A DNA stretch of 64,000 bases from the NCBI RefSeq assembly GCF_900176345.1, contig NZ_FWXU01000006.1, positions 62,001-126,000 of the forward strand. The letters run 5' to 3'. Below, in pieces: positions 16,463 through 25,544 of the stretch (the first letter of the stretch is position 1; every line of letters begins with the position of its first letter). This DNA is from Rhizobium sp. RU36D. GTDB lineage: Bacteria; Pseudomonadota; Alphaproteobacteria; Rhizobiales; Rhizobiaceae. The position numbers were made by a program, and so were the translations under genes. The notes under the pieces are model-generated. The model saw nothing but the letters and a program-made list of their open reading frames with translations, did no database searches and had not been told where the DNA came from.

Positions 16463-17437
16463 ATGAACCTTACCCTTCACAGACGCAAATTTCTGGGCCT
16501 CATGGGGGCGGCTGCCAGCCTGCCCCTGATCTCAGGCCGGGCCAGCGCGGCGACCCCGTTCAACTTCCAGGCATCCTGGATCAACGATGCCGAATTCATG
16601 GGCTATTTCCTGGCCGCCGACAAAGGCTACTACACGGAAGAGGGTCTGGATCTGACCTATCTTTCCGGCGGTCCCGACGTCATCCCCGAAAGCACCATTG
16701 TCGCCGGCAAGGCCGACCTGACCTTGACCACACCGGACACCACGATCAAGGCAATCGTGGAGCAGGGCGCTCCCTTCAAGATCATCGGCGCCCAGTACCA
16801 GAAGAATCCGATCGGCATTGTTTCCCTGGCGAAGAACCCGATCAAGGAGCCGAAGGACCTGATCGGCAAGACGCTCGCGGTGCCGCCGGTCAATGTGATC
16901 TCGGTCGAGGCCATGCTGAAGATCTCCGGGGTCGACCGGTCGAAGGTCAACATCGTGCCCTATGCCTATGATCCGACGCCGCTGATCAAGGGTGAGATCG
17001 ATGCCTCGCTCGATTTCACCACCAACGTGCCCTACACGATCAAGCAGTCCGGCGGCGAGGAGGCGGTTTCGTTCCTGCTCTATGACTTTGGCTTCACGAT
17101 CTTCAACGACACCGTCGTCGTGACCGAAGAGGCTCTCAAGACCAAGCGCAAGGAAATCGTCTCCTTCCTCAGGGCGAGCCGCAAGGGCTGGGTCGACAAT
17201 TTCAAGGATCCGGCCGCCTATCCGCCGAAGCTCGCCGACACCTGGTTCAAGGGGACGGGCCGCTCCATCGAAAACGAGGTCTATTTCAACACCGCCCAAA
17301 AACCGCTGATCGAGACTACGGATGGAATCTTCTCGATGAGCGAAGCCGCAATCGCCGCCAATATCGAAGCCCTGGCTTCGGTCGGCATCGCGGCCAAGCG
17401 GGAGCATTTCGACACCACGGTTCTCCAGGAAATCTGA
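16463..17437 (+). CDS. ABC transporter substrate-binding protein, NMT1/THI5-like
   Basis: A 324-residue exported protein. The N-terminus has a twin-arginine-like motif (HRRKFLGLMG) and signal peptide to ASA near residue 32, so Tat export is plausible. The NMT1/THI5 (SsuA/TauA/ThiY) fold appears in DAEFMGYFLAADKGYYTEEG, DLTLTTPDTTIKAIVEQGAP and IKEPKDLIGKTLAVPP. Related proteins bind thiamine pyrimidines, sulfonates, nitrate or riboflavin. The ATG at 16463 directly precedes the signal peptide; the open frame upstream overlaps paralog A and is not coding. It ends overlapping the ATPase start by one base. Confidence 0.9.
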   Translation: MNLTLHRRKFLGLMGAAASLPLISGRASAATPFNFQASWINDAEFMGYFLAADKGYYTEEGLDLTYLSGGPDVIPESTIVAGKADLTLTTPDTTIKAIVEQGAPFKIIGAQYQKNPIGIVSLAKNPIKEPKDLIGKTLAVPPVNVISVEAMLKISGVDRSKVNIVPYAYDPTPLIKGEIDASLDFTTNVPYTIKQSGGEEAVSFLLYDFGFTIFNDTVVVTEEALKTKRKEIVSFLRASRKGWVDNFKDPAAYPPKLADTWFKGTGRSIENEVYFNTAQKPLIETTDGIFSMSEAAIAANIEALASVGIAAKREHFDTTVLQEI

Positions 17438-18207
17438 TGGGTTCGGTCTCCGGCATCAAGCTCGATAGCGTGTCGCGCGTCTTCAAGGGGCGCGGCGCGA
17501 CGGTTCAGGCACTGCAACAGGTCTCGCTGGACTGCCCGGCCGGATCGTTTACGGCGCTGATCGGTCCGTCCGGCTGTGGCAAGTCCACCATGCTGCGGCT
17601 GGCGCTCGGGCTCGATACCGCGGATTCGGGGGTCGTGTCGATTTCCGGCATGACCCCCGGTGATGCGGCCAAGGCCGGGATAACCGGCGTCGCCTTCCAG
17701 GATGCGGCCCTAATGCCCTGGCGGACGGTGGAGGACAATATTGCCCTGCCGCTTGACGTGCTGGGCCGATCTCGCGGTGAAGCGGGCGGCAAGATCGCCG
17801 AGTTGATCAAGCTGGTTGGGCTCTCCGGTTTCGAGAAGGCCTTGCCCGGCGAACTCTCCGGCGGCATGCGGCAGCGCGTGGCGATTGCCCGCTCGCTGGT
17901 GACCAATCCGCAAGTTCTCTTCCTCGACGAACCCTTCGGCGCGCTCGATCAGATCCTGCGCCGGCAGATGAATATCGAGCTGCAGCGCATCTGGATCGCC
18001 AGCCGGGCGACCACGCTGCTGGTGACGCATGGCATCGACGAGGCCGTGTTCCTGGCGGATCGGGTCGTGGTCATGCAGAGCCGGCCTGGGCGCATCTCCC
18101 GGATCATCGATGTTGACCTGCCGCGACCGCGAAAGCCTGACATCTTCACCAGTCCGGAATTCCACGCCCTTGAGGATGCCGTGGCGGAGGCGCTCGATGG
18201 GCACTGA
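17437..18207 (+). CDS. ABC transporter ATP-binding protein, SsuB/TauB/ThiZ type
   Basis: A 256-residue ATPase with Walker A GPSGCGKST, Q-loop AFQDAALMPWRTVEDNIALP, signature LSGGMRQR, Walker [12 protein letters not shown] and switch His in LVTHGIDEA. The NitT/TauT signature DAALMPW ties it to the adjacent NMT1-like binding protein. It shares one base (TGATG) with the preceding gene, showing translational coupling. Confidence 0.93.
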   Translation: MGSVSGIKLDSVSRVFKGRGATVQALQQVSLDCPAGSFTALIGPSGCGKSTMLRLALGLDTADSGVVSISGMTPGDAAKAGITGVAFQDAALMPWRTVEDNIALPLDVLGRSRGEAGGKIAELIKLVGLSGFEKALPGELSGGMRQRVAIARSLVTNPQVLFLDEPFGALDQILRRQMNIELQRIWIASRATTLLVTHGIDEAVFLADRVVVMQSRPGRISRIIDVDLPRPRKPDIFTSPEFHALEDAVAEALDGH

Positions 18208-18261
18208 GACCCGCATCGGCAACAATGTGACCGCTTGGTTTGATTGCTTGCCGCTGCAACA

Positions 18262-19854
18262 ATGGGCGGGGCTGTCAGCGAGGCCGAACCCGTGAACGGC
18301 AGCATCCGCCTTGCGACCCTGCGCAACTGGTTCATCGCCCTGGCCGTCTGGGAGATCTGCGGCCGGCTGAGACTGATTGCCGATGGCGCCCTGCCGGCGC
18401 CGAGCCTGGTGCTGGCGCGGTTCTGGCGGGACCGGGCCGATTATCCCGATCATATCCTGGCAACACTTCAGGGCGCGGGCACCGGCTTCCTGATCGGAAA
18501 CCTGATGGCCATCATCGCGGGAACGCTGTTTGCGCTGTTTCCGATTGCCGCTCGGCTTTTCCGTGGGCTGAACGTTGCGATCTTCGCCTTGCCGCCGATT
18601 GCCATCTCGCCCATCCTGGTGCTCACTTTTTCCGGCATGACGCCGCGCGTGCTTCTGGCGGCAATCGGCTGCTACTTCGTGACCATGACGGCCACGGTCA
18701 TCGGAATTTCCCAGACCGACCGGCGGATGATCGATGTCGTCCAAGCCTGTGGGGGAAATCGCTGGACCGTGCTTCGGCTGGTTCAGATGCGGTCGGCGGT
18801 GCCGCCGATTCTATCAGGCCTTCGCGTCGCAGCGCCCAATGCCGTGCTGGGCTCCATCCTCGCGGAATTCGGTGGCGGTGGCCGCTTCGGCCTCGGCGCC
18901 TACCTGATCGGCTCGCTTGGGCGTGCCGAGCCTGAGCGGCTTTGGGGCATCGGGCTTGCGGCCACAGCCCTGGCGCTTGCGGCCTATGGCCTGTTTTCCT
19001 GGATTTCCAATCGGTTGCTGGGCGCCAGCCGTGCCATCAGCATGGCGACAAGCCCGCCGCCGGCGCCTGATCTACCCTCCGGCCTCTCGCGCATCCTGGT
19101 CCTCATCGGATCCGTGGCTCTGCCGTTTGTCTGCTGGTGGGTGGTCCTGAAGGCCATGGGCACGCCGTCCATGATTGCCAAGACGCCCGCCGGCGTGTTC
19201 GACTATCTGTTCATGGCACCTTCTGCCGCTGCGGCGCAGGGAAAGCTCCTGGCGGCGCTGGCGCAGACGCTGCCGATGACGCTGTTCGGCATGGCGGCGG
19301 GCCTGGCATTTGCTTTTGCGCTGGCGCTGCTTTCCGTTCTGCGTCCCGCCTTCATCCGCGGCTTCATGCCGATTGCGGTGGTCACCCAGACTATGCCGCT
19401 GGTGGCGCTGACCCCGCTTCTGGTGTTGATGCTGGGGCGAGGTCCCCAGGTCATTATCTGGATCACGGTCTCGGTCACGTTCTTTCCAGCCTTCGTGACG
19501 CTGGCGCAGGGGCTGGCGCTGGTCTCGCGCAGCGGGCTGGACGTGGTGCGCGCCTATGGTGCTGGCCCGATGACGCAGTTGCGGCTCGTCTCGATCCCCG
19601 CCTCGCTGCCCTATCTGTTTGCCGCCATCAAGCTTGCCGCGCCGCGTGCCTTGCTCGGCGTCATGATCGCGGAATGGCTGGCAACCGGCACCGGGCTCGG
19701 CAATCTGCTCAACCAGTCACGAGGCTATCTCGACTACGGGATGATCTGGTCGATCGCGCTCGTCTCGGTGCTGGTTTCCGTCGCCTTCTATCAATCCGTC
19801 GTCTTCATCGAGCGGCTCGTGCTGGCAAAGCGCGGCTTGCGGCCCACCGAATAG
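18262..19854 (+). CDS. ABC transporter permease, two BPD domains fused in tandem
   Basis: About 530 residues, twice the usual length for this transporter class. Both halves are complete permease domains with an EAA loop: half one GGNRWTVLRLVQMRSAVPP (about residues 165-185) and half two GAGPMTQLRLVSIPASLPY (about 435-455). Normally one 260-residue permease homodimerises, so here the pair is covalently joined, as in ThiP-like proteins. The start is uncertain: ATG 18262 has no ribosome site, while a GTG at 18292 is preceded by GAGG. It couples with the ATPase at 17437 and binding protein at 16463. Confidence 0.88.
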   Translation: MGGAVSEAEPVNGSIRLATLRNWFIALAVWEICGRLRLIADGALPAPSLVLARFWRDRADYPDHILATLQGAGTGFLIGNLMAIIAGTLFALFPIAARLFRGLNVAIFALPPIAISPILVLTFSGMTPRVLLAAIGCYFVTMTATVIGISQTDRRMIDVVQACGGNRWTVLRLVQMRSAVPPILSGLRVAAPNAVLGSILAEFGGGGRFGLGAYLIGSLGRAEPERLWGIGLAATALALAAYGLFSWISNRLLGASRAISMATSPPPAPDLPSGLSRILVLIGSVALPFVCWWVVLKAMGTPSMIAKTPAGVFDYLFMAPSAAAAQGKLLAALAQTLPMTLFGMAAGLAFAFALALLSVLRPAFIRGFMPIAVVTQTMPLVALTPLLVLMLGRGPQVIIWITVSVTFFPAFVTLAQGLALVSRSGLDVVRAYGAGPMTQLRLVSIPASLPYLFAAIKLAAPRALLGVMIAEWLATGTGLGNLLNQSRGYLDYGMIWSIALVSVLVSVAFYQSVVFIERLVLAKRGLRPTE

Positions 19855-19867
19855 CAAAGGAGTTGCC

Positions 19868-20620
19868 ATGTCCACTGATCACTCGATCGCCGATCACAAG
19901 GCTTCCGTACGCGAGCGCGTCTGGAGCGAATTGCGCAAGGTGGCGGTGCCAGACAGCCGCTTCCACTATGATTTCGGCGAGTTCATCGCCGATTTCGAGG
20001 GCGGGGAAGATGCCGTTGCCCGGCTGACCGCGCATGCCTTCTACCGCGACGCTCAATTCATCTTCATCACGCCGGACAATTGCCTGGACCGCCTGCGGCT
20101 ACAGGCGCTCAAGGATGGCAAGACCGTGCTGATGACCACCTATTCGATCAAGCGCGGGTTCTGGGTGCTGGATCCCAAGACCATCTCGCCGGAGCTTTAT
20201 CTCTACGCTTCGACGCTGGATGGCATGGAGCGCGTGGGGCGGCCCGTGGATTTGAACGATATCGCCGGCATGCCAGCCGTCGATTACATGGTCACGGGCA
20301 CGGGGGCGATCAATCACGAAGGCGTTCGCTTCGGCAAGGGCCACGGCTTCTTCGATGCGGAATGGGGCATGCTCTACCAGTTGCAGCGCATTTCCACGCA
20401 GACGCCCTGCGCGGCCGTTGTGCATGACTGCCAGGTGCTGAGCGAGACTCTGACGCCCGACGTTTACGACACCGTTGTCGATGTGATTTTCACCCCGACC
20501 CGGACCATTTCCGTCAAGGATCCGCATAAGCCGACCTGCGGCATCATCTGGGATCGGCTGGATCAGCACATGTACGACACCATTCCGCCGCTGCAGGAAC
20601 TCAAGGCCATGGGGCTGTAG
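19868..20620 (+). CDS. 5-formyltetrahydrofolate cyclo-ligase-like protein (paralog B)
   Basis: A 250-residue COG0212-type protein, clearly related to paralog A (15651) but well diverged: VRERVWSELRKVAVPDSRFH, then FGEFIADFEG, and GVRFGKGHGFFDAEWGM. Only 13 bases after the permease, with AAAGGAG before the ATG, so it is the last gene of the operon. Two non-identical copies flanking a transporter suggest a heteromeric enzyme or consecutive steps on the imported compound. The metal/ATP-site Gly-rich loop of true cyclo-ligases is altered in the same way as in paralog A. Function beyond family level is unknown. Confidence 0.78.
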   Translation: MSTDHSIADHKASVRERVWSELRKVAVPDSRFHYDFGEFIADFEGGEDAVARLTAHAFYRDAQFIFITPDNCLDRLRLQALKDGKTVLMTTYSIKRGFWVLDPKTISPELYLYASTLDGMERVGRPVDLNDIAGMPAVDYMVTGTGAINHEGVRFGKGHGFFDAEWGMLYQLQRISTQTPCAAVVHDCQVLSETLTPDVYDTVVDVIFTPTRTISVKDPHKPTCGIIWDRLDQHMYDTIPPLQELKAMGL

Positions 20621-20647
20621 GAATGGCGGCGTGATCAATGTGTCTGC

Positions 20648-20678
20648 TCCCGGATGTGCCGCGCCGGCGCATCCGGGA
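20648..20678. terminator. Strong hairpin between convergent genes
   Basis: TCCCGGATGTGCC (20648-20660) pairs with GGCGCATCCGGGA (20666-20678), a 13-bp stem with one G-U pair and a 5-base loop. It lies between the end of paralog B (20620) and the end of cysA (20700), and can act for both strands although no long T tract follows. Confidence 0.6.
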
Positions 20679-20699
20679 TCAGGTTCTCATTATACAGAA

Positions 20700-21728
20700 C
20701 TAAGCAAACAGCGCCCAGTGGCGAGGCTTGAACGAGAGGGCGGTCCCAATGGTTGCGGGATGTTCGAGCGGCAGGTCGATTTCCACGCGGTGGTGACCGC
20801 CGGCCAGTTCAAGCTCGGTCCTGCGAACACCGGCAAGACGACGGCTGCCGACGATGACGCCGGCAATACCGCCTTCGCTATCGCTGACCAGGTCCAGGTC
20901 ATGGGGTCGGAAGAACAGGGAGCCGTTTCCGTCCTTGTCCGATTTCAGACCGATCGGGCGGTCGTCGAGCCACATGTCGCCGTTCTTCACCACTACCTGC
21001 AGTTCGGAGGCCTCGCCGATGAATCGGTGCACGAAGGGCGTACCGGGTCGGTCATAGACATCATCGGCCGAACCCACCTGCTCAATGCGGCCCTGGCTCA
21101 TGATGACCACGCGGTCGGCCAGTTCCAGCGCCTCTTCCTGGTCGTGGGTCACGAAGACGGTGGTGTGACCGGTGCGGTCGTGGAACTCCCTCAGCCAGCG
21201 GCGCAGTTCCTTGCGCACCTTGGCGTCCAATGCGCCGAACGGTTCGTCCAGGAGCAGGACCTTGGGCTCGATGGCCATGGCGCGTGCCAGTGCGACGCGC
21301 TGCCGCTGACCGCCGGAAAGCTGATTCGGATATCTCTTTTCGAGCCCCGATAGCTGCACCATTTCAAGCAGTTCGCTGACACGGCGGTTTATCTCATGCT
21401 TCGGCGGTCTCGTGGCGGCAGGCCGAACCTTCAATCCGAAGCCGATATTCTCGGCAACCGTCATATGGCGGAACAAAGCATAGTGCTGGAACACGAAGCC
21501 GATATTGCGGTCCTGCACGCTCTTATGAGAGGCATCTTCGTCTCCGAAGAAGATCTGCCCGTCGCTCGGCTCGTCCAGCCCGGCAATCAGCCGCAACAGC
21601 GTCGTTTTGCCCGAGCCGGAGGGGCCCAAGAGGGCGATCAGTTCGCCGGAGCGGATATCGAGCGACACGTTGTCCAAAGCGGGAAAACGGCCGAACTCCT
21701 TGCGAACATTGGTAATCGAAACATCCAT
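20700..21728 (-). CDS. cysA: Sulfate/thiosulfate ABC transporter ATP-binding protein
   Basis: A 342-residue CysA-type ATPase: Walker [11 protein letters not shown]-loop [20 protein letters not shown], signature LSGGQRQR, Walker [20 protein letters not shown], switch His in [16 protein letters not shown], and a C-terminal TOBE regulatory domain (about residues 240-340, including [10 protein letters not shown]). The phrase [10 protein letters not shown] and [11 protein letters not shown] are characteristic of sulfate transporters. It is the last gene of the cys operon, 12 bases after cysW. Confidence 0.95.
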   Translation of the reverse strand: MDVSITNVRKEFGRFPALDNVSLDIRSGELIALLGPSGSGKTTLLRLIAGLDEPSDGQIFFGDEDASHKSVQDRNIGFVFQHYALFRHMTVAENIGFGLKVRPAATRPPKHEINRRVSELLEMVQLSGLEKRYPNQLSGGQRQRVALARAMAIEPKVLLLDEPFGALDAKVRKELRRWLREFHDRTGHTTVFVTHDQEEALELADRVVIMSQGRIEQVGSADDVYDRPGTPFVHRFIGEASELQVVVKNGDMWLDDRPIGLKSDKDGNGSLFFRPHDLDLVSDSEGGIAGVIVGSRRLAGVRRTELELAGGHHRVEIDLPLEHPATIGTALSFKPRHWALFA

Positions 21729-21740
21729 GGAGTTGGCCTT

Positions 21741-22610
21741 TCAGTGACGGCGGCCGCCGGCGCTGCCCGCACCGAACCGCATTTCCAGAATAGTCTTGAG
21801 AACGAGCGTGACCAGGGCAAGGGCCGCCAGCAGCGAGGCCACGGCAAAGGCGGCCAGCATGTTGTACTCGTTGTAGAGGATCTCCACGTGGAGCGGCATC
21901 GTGTTCGTCAGCCCGCGGATATGGCCCGACACCACCGAAACGGCGCCGAATTCACCCATGGCACGGGCATTGCAGAGCAGGACGCCATAGAGCAGGCCCC
22001 ACTTGATATTGGGCAGCGTGACATACCGAAAGGTCTGCCAGCCCGATGCGCCGAGAGACAGGGCTGCCTCCTCGTCGCCGGTGCCCTGGTCCTGCATCAG
22101 CGGAATCAGCTCCCGGGCGACGAAGGGAAAGGTCACGAAGATGGTGGCGAGCACGATACCCGGAACCGCAAACAGGATCTCGATCCCATAGCTTTTCAGC
22201 CAGGGGCCGAGCACGCTCTGGCTGCCGAAGAGAAGCACATAGACGAGGCCGGAAATGACCGGCGAGATCGAAAACGGCAGGTCGATCAGGGTGATCAGGA
22301 AAGCCTTGCCCTTGAATTCGAACTTGGCGATGGCCCAGGCGGCGGCAATGCCGAAGACAAGGTTCAAGGGAACGGCAATTGCCGCAACCGTCAGCGTCAG
22401 CCGGATCGCTGCCAGCGCATCCGGTTCCGCTAGGGCGTCCCAATAGGCTGAGGCGCCCTCGCGGAACGCCTCGATAAAGACGGCCACGAGCGGCAGGAAC
22501 AGGAAAAAGACCAAGAACAAGAAGGCTATTGCAGTGAGCAGCAGCTTCGTCAGCCGAGTTTCGTCGGCGGGATTGCGGAACCGCGACTTGGCGAGGGAAT
22601 GATCAGACAA
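21741..22610 (-). CDS. cysW: Sulfate ABC transporter permease CysW
   Basis: A 289-residue permease with six membrane segments (first [20 protein letters not shown]). Family-specific segments are [36 protein letters not shown] and the EAA loop [40 protein letters not shown] near the C-terminus is typical of CysW. Its first 8 bases overlap the end of cysT, so translation is coupled. Confidence 0.95.
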   Translation of the reverse strand: MSDHSLAKSRFRNPADETRLTKLLLTAIAFLFLVFFLFLPLVAVFIEAFREGASAYWDALAEPDALAAIRLTLTVAAIAVPLNLVFGIAAAWAIAKFEFKGKAFLITLIDLPFSISPVISGLVYVLLFGSQSVLGPWLKSYGIEILFAVPGIVLATIFVTFPFVARELIPLMQDQGTGDEEAALSLGASGWQTFRYVTLPNIKWGLLYGVLLCNARAMGEFGAVSVVSGHIRGLTNTMPLHVEILYNEYNMLAAFAVASLLAALALVTLVLKTILEMRFGAGSAGGRRH

Positions 22611-23460
22611 GGCCGTACCTCCGTCGGCTCCAGGCCTGGATCAGATTGATGACCAGCAGCATCGCAAAGGAGATGACCAGCATGATCGTCGCGATCGCGG
22701 TTGCGCCTGCATAGTTGAACTCTTCCAGCCTGATGACGATCAGCAGTGGCGCGATTTCAGACACATAGGGAATGTTGCCGGCGATGAATACGACCGAACC
22801 ATATTCCCCCACCCCGCGGGCAAAGGCGAGCGCAAAGCCTGTCAGCACCGCAGGCGTCAGGCTTGGCAGCAGGACCCGAAAGACGGTCTGGAACCGGTTG
22901 GCGCCGAGGGTCGCGGCAGCCTCCTCGACCTCCCGATCGATTTCTTCCATCACCGGCTGCACCGTGCGCACCACGAAGGGCAGACCGATGAAGATCAGCG
23001 CGATGACGATCCCGATCGGTGAGTAGGCAATGCGGATACCGAGGGGGGTGAACCAGGAGCCGATCCATCCCTGCGGCGCATAAAGCGCCGTCAACGCAAT
23101 GCCTGCGACCGCCGTCGGCAGGGCAAAGGGCAGATCCACCATGGCATCGATGATCCTGCGACCGGGGAATTCATACCGGACCAGCACCCAGCAGATCAGA
23201 ACGCCGAAAACGGCATTGATGCAAGCTGCAATCAGAGCTGTGCCGAAACTGATCCTCAGGGCCGCGAGGGTGCGCTCATCCAGCAGAATGTTGATGAACT
23301 CAATCCAGGTGAGCGAACTGGCGCGCCATATCAGGCCCGCAATCGGGATCAGGATGATAAGCGATAGGTAGACGATCGAGAAGCCGAGCGTCAACCCAAA
23401 GCCTGGGATGATGCTCGGCTGCTTCAATCGCCTTCCGGATGGAATGGCGGATGTTATCAT
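22603..23460 (-). CDS. cysT: Sulfate ABC transporter permease CysT
   Basis: A 285-residue permease, partner of CysW. It starts with [20 protein letters not shown], the CysT-type first helix, and has [20 protein letters not shown] and the EAA loop [40 protein letters not shown] near the C-terminus matches the CysT/CysU family. It follows the binding-protein gene by 14 bases in the same minus-strand operon. Confidence 0.95.
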   Translation of the reverse strand: MITSAIPSGRRLKQPSIIPGFGLTLGFSIVYLSLIILIPIAGLIWRASSLTWIEFINILLDERTLAALRISFGTALIAACINAVFGVLICWVLVRYEFPGRRIIDAMVDLPFALPTAVAGIALTALYAPQGWIGSWFTPLGIRIAYSPIGIVIALIFIGLPFVVRTVQPVMEEIDREVEEAAATLGANRFQTVFRVLLPSLTPAVLTGFALAFARGVGEYGSVVFIAGNIPYVSEIAPLLIVIRLEEFNYAGATAIATIMLVISFAMLLVINLIQAWSRRRYGLV

Positions 23461-23474
23461 TCAGGCGGGCCCCC

Positions 23475-24500
23475 TCAGCGCGCAGGCTTGTAGATCTGGT
23501 CGAAGATGCCGCCGTCACCGAAATGCTCGGGCTGGGCCTTCTTCCAGCCGCCGAAAATCGGATCGTCAATCGTCACCAGCTTGATATCCGGCAGGGCCTT
23601 CAACAGGTCTGGCTGCACCAGTTCGCGCTTGGCGGGGCGGTAAAAATGCTTGGCTGCAAGGTTCTGCCCCTCTTCGGAATAGAGATAGGCGAGATATGCC
23701 TCGGCAGCCTTCCTCGTGCCCTTGGCATCGACATTGGCATCAACAACGGCAACCGGCGGCTCTGCCAGAATGGAGATCGGCGGTACGACGATTTCGAAGG
23801 CATCCTGGCCGAATTCCTTGCCGGCCAGATAGGCCTCGTTCTCCCAGGCTAGCAGGACGTCGCCAATCTGTCGCTGGGCGAAGGTGATGGTGGAGCCGCG
23901 GGCGCCGCTATCCAGCACCGGGGCGCGCTTGTACAATTCGGATACGTAGGCTTTGATCTTCTCCTGATCGCCAGCGAATTCTTCGTTGGCCCAGGCCCAG
24001 GCTGCGAGATAGTTCCAGCGGGCGCCGCCGGAGGTCTTGGGGTTCGGCGTGACGATCTGCACATCGTCCTTCACCAGGTCGCCCCAGTTCTTGATGTTCT
24101 TGGGGTTGCCCTTGCGCACCAGGAAGACGATCGTCGAGGTGTATGGCGAGGAGTTGTTGCCCAGGCGTGAGCGCCAGTCAGGCTTGATCTTGCCGCCATT
24201 GTCGACGATCGCGTTGATGTCGCTTTCAAGCGCCAAGGTCACGACATCGGCTTCAAGTCCGTCGATGACTGAACGGGCCTGCTTGCCGGAACCGCCATGG
24301 GACTGCTGGATCGTGACGGTTTCGCCGGCCTCGGCCTGGTAGTGCTTGATAAAGGCTGCGTTGAAGTCCTTGTAGAATTCGCGCGTGGGGTCGTAGGAAA
24401 CATTGAGGAGTGTGGTGTCGGCCATTGCTGCCGGCGTAGAGGCAAACGCGGCAAGCAGACTGATCGTGGCAATACCGAGTAGTCGAGCGGATCGGGACAT
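23475..24500 (-). CDS. sbp: Sulfate-binding protein
   Basis: A 341-residue periplasmic protein with signal peptide (residues 1-27, ending AAMA) and the sulfate-binding signature LLNVSYDPTREFYKDFN, VTIQQSHGGSGKQARSVIDG and VTPNPKTSGGARWNYLAAWA. These residues bind the sulfate oxyanion through main-chain contacts. The length and spacing match Sbp/CysP. It is the first gene of the sbp-cysT-cysW-cysA operon. The adjacent Rrf2-type regulator at 24878 is divergent and may respond to sulfur or Fe-S status. Confidence 0.95.
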   Translation of the reverse strand: MSRSARLLGIATISLLAAFASTPAAMADTTLLNVSYDPTREFYKDFNAAFIKHYQAEAGETVTIQQSHGGSGKQARSVIDGLEADVVTLALESDINAIVDNGGKIKPDWRSRLGNNSSPYTSTIVFLVRKGNPKNIKNWGDLVKDDVQIVTPNPKTSGGARWNYLAAWAWANEEFAGDQEKIKAYVSELYKRAPVLDSGARGSTITFAQRQIGDVLLAWENEAYLAGKEFGQDAFEIVVPPISILAEPPVAVVDANVDAKGTRKAAEAYLAYLYSEEGQNLAAKHFYRPAKRELVQPDLLKALPDIKLVTIDDPIFGGWKKAQPEHFGDGGIFDQIYKPAR

Positions 24501-24877
24501 CTTGGCTTCCTCCGTTGGGTACGATCAGACTACCGTTCAAGTAGACTAAGTCAACGAACCCAGGCGCAGGAAGAAAAGTGTTTCACTTTGGGTGGATGCG
24601 CACGCAAAGCCCGCGTTGCGCAACTCGCTATTGCCGCAATGGGAGTGATGCGCTCACCGTCATTGACGCAAGAACCATCCCCGACGATTAACCATTTCTG
24701 GCTGCGACACAGCTAAAAATGCGCCCCCGTCGTCCCGAAAAAACAAAAGTACGTACACTCTTTAAACTGGATTGAGGCCGTTCCGGGTCACCACATCGGA
24801 TAGACTGGCATTGGTCGAAGGCGCCCGCTATATGGGGAAGCACTCTCTCTGCATGTCGCCCAAAGGAATTCAATTTT
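24501..24877. promoter_or_regulatory. Divergent promoter region between sbp and the Rrf2 gene
   Basis: No gene is supported in this 377-bp gap. On the minus strand a TTGACT hexamer (24549-24554) with TAGTCT about 16 bases downstream (24527-24532) is a plausible sbp promoter. The imperfect repeat of AGACTA around 24527-24547 overlaps it and could be the regulator's site. The half nearer the Rrf2 gene is more AT-rich and should hold its promoter. Confidence 0.35.
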
Positions 24878-25336
24878 ATGCTGTCCATGAAGGGCAAATA
24901 CGGCCTGAAAGCGCTCTGCCATCTGGCCGGGTTGCCTCCGGGGCGGATGGCCCAGTCCATCGAGATCTCCGAGAAATATGGAATCTCCAAGAAATTCCTG
25001 GATGCCATTCTCGGCGATCTTCGTCACAGCGGTTTCGTGCATGCCCGCAAGGGCCGCGGTGGTGGCTATTGTCTGGCCCGCTCTCCCGACACCATCATGG
25101 TCGGCCAGGTGATGCGGGTCCTGGATGGACCGCTTGCCCCGATTCACTGCGCCAGTCGCACGGCCTATGACCGCTGCCGCGATTGCCCAGATGAGAATGC
25201 CTGCGTTGTCCGGCTGACGATGCTGGAAGTCCGGGAGGCGATTGCCGATGTGCTTGATAACAAGTCCCTGACGGCGATGCGCCAGATGGTGGACGATGAG
25301 CGGGATGATATCGCGGAAGCGCTGCTAACAAGCTGA
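24878..25336 (+). CDS. Rrf2 family transcriptional regulator with four C-terminal cysteines
   Basis: A 152-residue Rrf2 protein. The N-terminal winged helix reads MKGKYGLKALCHLAG, then ISEKYGISKKFLDAILGDLR, and the wing HARKGRGGGYCLARSP. Cysteines at 91, 100, 103 and 109 (pattern C-x8-C-x2-C-x5-C) resemble the Fe-S or zinc site of IscR/NsrR-type members, though the spacing differs from the three-Cys IscR motif. It lies divergent from the sulfate importer, so regulation of sulfur uptake by cluster status or a cysteine precursor is a reasonable inference. AAGGA precedes the ATG at 24878. Confidence 0.88.
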   Translation: MLSMKGKYGLKALCHLAGLPPGRMAQSIEISEKYGISKKFLDAILGDLRHSGFVHARKGRGGGYCLARSPDTIMVGQVMRVLDGPLAPIHCASRTAYDRCRDCPDENACVVRLTMLEVREAIADVLDNKSLTAMRQMVDDERDDIAEALLTS

Positions 25337-25463
25337 CGCTCGGGCCCATTCCGGCATGCCGTCACGCTTCATTTCGCTGACGCGGCAATGTCTCCGACTG
25401 ATCCTACCATGCGCCGCTGCCTTCGCAGCATCGTAACAGCTTGGGCTATTTTTCTTTGCCGAC

Positions 25464-25477
25464 CGCCATATATGGCG
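25464..25477. promoter_or_regulatory. Perfect 14-bp palindrome upstream of osmF
   Basis: CGCCATATATGGCG is a perfect palindrome 67 bp before the GTG start of the binding-protein gene, within an AT-rich stretch suited to a promoter. Regulator unknown. Confidence 0.4.
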
Positions 25478-25544
25478 TTTTATGCCCGGACGGATGTGCT
25501 GGTCCGTGGGACAAATCGATCATCGTTTCAAGGAGAACTCAGCC

